A stretch of 16,555 bases of DNA, from positions 1 through 16,555 of the forward strand of contig CAMPYJ010000050.1 in the NCBI GenBank assembly GCA_946998205.1, read 5' to 3'. Positions 15,021 through 16,555 of the stretch are shown here, piece after piece. Positions within the stretch are counted from its first letter, which is position 1. Each line of letters opens with the position of its first letter. This DNA is from an uncultured Prevotella sp. (GTDB taxonomy: Bacteria > Bacteroidota > Bacteroidia > Bacteroidales > Bacteroidaceae). The notes under the pieces are model-generated. The model did not search any database and was not told where the DNA came from. It saw nothing but the letters and a program-made list of their open reading frames with translations. Made by a program: the position numbers and the translations under genes.

Positions 15021-15050
15021 GCGGTGGCGTCAATCGCCACCGCATGTTTC
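15021..15050 (+). terminator. Rho-independent-type terminator after pyk
   Basis: GCGGTGGCG (15021-15029) and CGCCACCGC (15035-15043) form a perfect 9-bp stem around TCAAT. ATGTTTCTTT follows. A weaker hairpin with GCGCCGG/CTGGCGC arms sits upstream at about 14949-14967. Confidence 0.8.
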
Positions 15051-15730
15051 TTTCATGCCTGTTGGTTCGCGCCTTGCCATCCCGCGGTCTCTTTTCGGGG
15101 CAATTGTCCTGTTCGCCCGGTCGCAAGGCTCTTCACGCTCTTGCGCTCACATGCCAATTGATTACAGGACACTGGCTTCGCCAATGCGTGAACGAATGGA
15201 AGGAAGTGGCTGGAAACGAGCTGATTCGCCATCTCGCCTGCGAGAAACCCACACCATTTGCCGATAGGGAAGAACGAACGGATATTTTGAAAATACAGCC
15301 ACAGGCAAACCCCGGGAAGACGCCAACCGCATGCGTCTCCTCCCGGCGCGTCCAAACAGCATCGGTTTGTCCGCCAATGTCTATGGGTTTGGCCTTCAAT
15401 CTCATTGGGTTTGAGGGGTAAAGTCATGCCGTTTGTTTTCCCGTCTTCACCCCCATGGGTTCGCTCCTGTTTTTTCCCACGCGGTGTCCCCGTCTCCTTG
15501 TCAGGAACAAGCAGGCGGCGGTTCCGTCAATCACCGTCGCGGCGTTTTTCTCCATGTCGGTGGGCTCGCGTTTTGTCATCCTGCCGTCACCACCTGCTCC
15601 GGCCCGCGTGTCCGTTCGGCCGCGCGGCCCGCCGCGTCCCTTCGCTCACGGCCAAATATACCTCCGCGACAATCACGCGCGCCATTCTTGACCCTATCTC
15701 CCCGCATGCGACAGGCGATGACCCCCCTCA
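15051..15730. other. GC-rich stretch without a convincing gene
   Basis: About 680 bp between the pyk terminator and the first element remnant. Open frames of up to about 125 codons occur on both strands, but they overlap each other, are rich in Arg, Pro and Ser, and show no recognisable motif, which is what GC-rich non-coding DNA gives. The one structured part I see is repeat array B near 15353-15418. Confidence 0.5.
15353..15418. repeat. 22-bp-period repeat array B
   Basis: Three units start at 15353, 15375 and 15397, again 22 bp apart. They begin CAAACAGCATCGGTTTG, CAATGTCTATGGGTTTG and CAATCTCATTGGGTTTG. The CAATCT-like opening, the AT core about 9 bases in and the T-run recall array A at 101-205, so both may belong to one family. 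Confidence 0.55.
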
Positions 15731-15767
15731 AAAAAACTTTACGGTGGTGATTTATAGAACCTGCCCT
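15731..15767. repeat. Isolated R-end fragment of the element family
   Basis: The stretch resembles the last 36 bases of element copy 2. It contains CTTTACGGTGGTGATTTATA and a terminal repeat with one inserted base (GAACCTGCCCT). The rest of the element is absent; it is a decayed remnant. Confidence 0.7.
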
Positions 15768-15855
15768 TTATCATGAAATCTCACACGGCTCTTTCATTTA
15801 ACGAAGGTATATTTTGTTGTTGTAAACAACATAGAAGAAATCAACAACGAAATTC

Positions 15856-16501
15856 AGGGCGGTTCTATAAATCAATAGTCCGTTAAAAACTGAGTATATG
15901 GCTACGCAGCCTTAGGCTGCCAGCCAATGAGTTCTTTGACAATCTTACTAATTAAAGTTCGGTTCGGTCGGTATCGGGACATGTCGAAAATTAATTTCGT
16001 ATAGTTCGCATTGAACATCAACGACTTAGCTTTTACCATGGAATTGTCCATGCCATTGTCTTTCATGAAGACCTTGGCGGCATTCAGAGATGCAAACGAT
16101 GCGTTGAACGCAAAGTCCAATTGCCTTTTATGTCTTGCCTGACAATCCATAAGTCCCGTAAACTGCTTGCTGTCGCGATAGCAGAACTCTATCTGGAAAC
16201 GAGTGCGGTATGTCTTCAATACTTCCTCACCCGTCATTGAGAGTTTTGTCGAGAAGAACAATTTGCACTTTCCACCTGGCATTCGCCAAATGACAAGTCG
16301 CACTTTCTTCTTCAGGGCCTTAGCATAAGCCTCGAGGGTATACGCCTTTCCGTCCAGTCCACCAATGTGCAGTTCTTCCATGCATGAGAGGTTGAGGTTT
16401 GCCAAATCAATCTTGTCTCCCTTGACTCTTGGTCGTCCACGCCTCTTTTCCTTCTTGGGAATGTAATGCAGACAAGCTTTGTCACGGAAGCGGCTGACTA
16501 T
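15856..16501 (-). mobile_element. Truncated IS4-family insertion sequence
   Basis: This starts with AGGGCGGTTCTATAAATCA, the terminal repeat of the window's element family. About 45 bp later it reaches the stop codon of the transposase remnant on the minus strand. The other side ends at 16501, where another element end begins, so the 5' part of the transposase and the second terminus are missing. Confidence 0.75.
15902..16501 (-). pseudogene. IS4-family transposase, C-terminal fragment
   Basis: An open frame of about 200 codons running from the junction at 16501 to TAG at 15902-15904. It contains YRTRFQIEFCYRDSK, an exact match to the IS4 signature Y-x2-R-x3-E-x6-K, which supplies the last catalytic acid of the DDE triad. 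The segment RRGRPRVKGDKIDL is also common ahead of this domain in IS4-type transposases. The two catalytic aspartates and the N terminus are absent because the frame meets the next element end and an in-frame stop there. No ATG begins the fragment; the first plausible start is a TTG at 16405. It cannot encode an active enzyme. Confidence 0.85.
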
Positions 16502-16555
16502 AGGCTGGTTCTATAAATTAGCTTTGTTAGATTTTGAGCTTATTTTTGAGGTCAA
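16502..16555. repeat. Diverged L end of the element family, cut by the window edge
   Basis: It begins AGGCTGGTTCTATAAATTAG and goes on to TTTTTGAGGTCAA, matching the L end of the element with several substitutions (GGCTGG for GGGCGG, GTTAG for GACAG). It is inserted in, or joined to, the transposase gene at 16501, and its body lies beyond the window. Confidence 0.75.

Noticed and set aside
15053..15427. Overlapping ORFs of 65-125 codons on both strands after pyk
   Set aside because: Several frames overlap in GC-rich DNA, none has a known motif or a promoter, and they disagree on strand.
15902..16405. Intact transposase starting at TTG 16405
   Set aside because: The frame is open upstream to 16501 with transposase-like sequence, and the two N-terminal catalytic aspartates are missing, so it is a fragment rather than a complete gene.

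Overview
The window looks like a chromosomal piece of a Prevotella-type Bacteroidales bacterium. The reasons are Bacteroidetes promoters of the TTTG-N20-TAnnTTTG type ahead of several genes, no clear Shine-Dalgarno sites, Bacteroidetes forms of PurM, pyruvate kinase and RNase G, and a C10 peptidase with a Prevotella-style C-terminal sorting tail. Both window edges end inside the same repeat and at the same internal sequence, so this may be a whole draft contig broken at repeats.

Layout. Positions 1-339 hold an insertion-element end and a degenerate array with a 22-bp period. From 6237 down to 340 six housekeeping genes lie head to tail on the minus strand: phoH, purC, ubiE/menG, aroE, purM and prfA. 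They cover two purine biosynthesis steps, menaquinone and shikimate synthesis, a PhoH-like ATPase and release factor 1. A secreted DUF5715-like protein with M15-peptidase-like metal motifs (6394-7221, plus) converges on a secreted protein of unknown function (7223-7789, minus). A 258-bp MITE-like element (7838-8095) follows, then a C10-family cysteine peptidase (8278-9243, minus). Next is a minus-strand group of HU, a 29-residue basic protein and RNase G (11484 to 9343). DNA polymerase IV (dinB, 11790-12878) and pyruvate kinase (13447-14910) lie on the plus strand, separated by a second, rearranged copy of the element. The last 1.6 kb has a strong terminator, about 680 bp of GC-rich DNA with no convincing gene, and a nest of element ends around a truncated IS4-family transposase.

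Most of the window is ordinary core genome. The unusual material is in the repeats: a non-autonomous element family whose ends match those flanking the IS4 remnant, placed in both complete copies 7-8 bp upstream of an intact promoter, and two arrays of 22-bp-period repeats. A propeptide-less C10 peptidase with altered active-site surroundings, a probable M15-like fold in the DUF5715-like protein, and two apparently leaderless genes are also worth a look. I did not see a defence system, CRISPR array, tRNA or rRNA.
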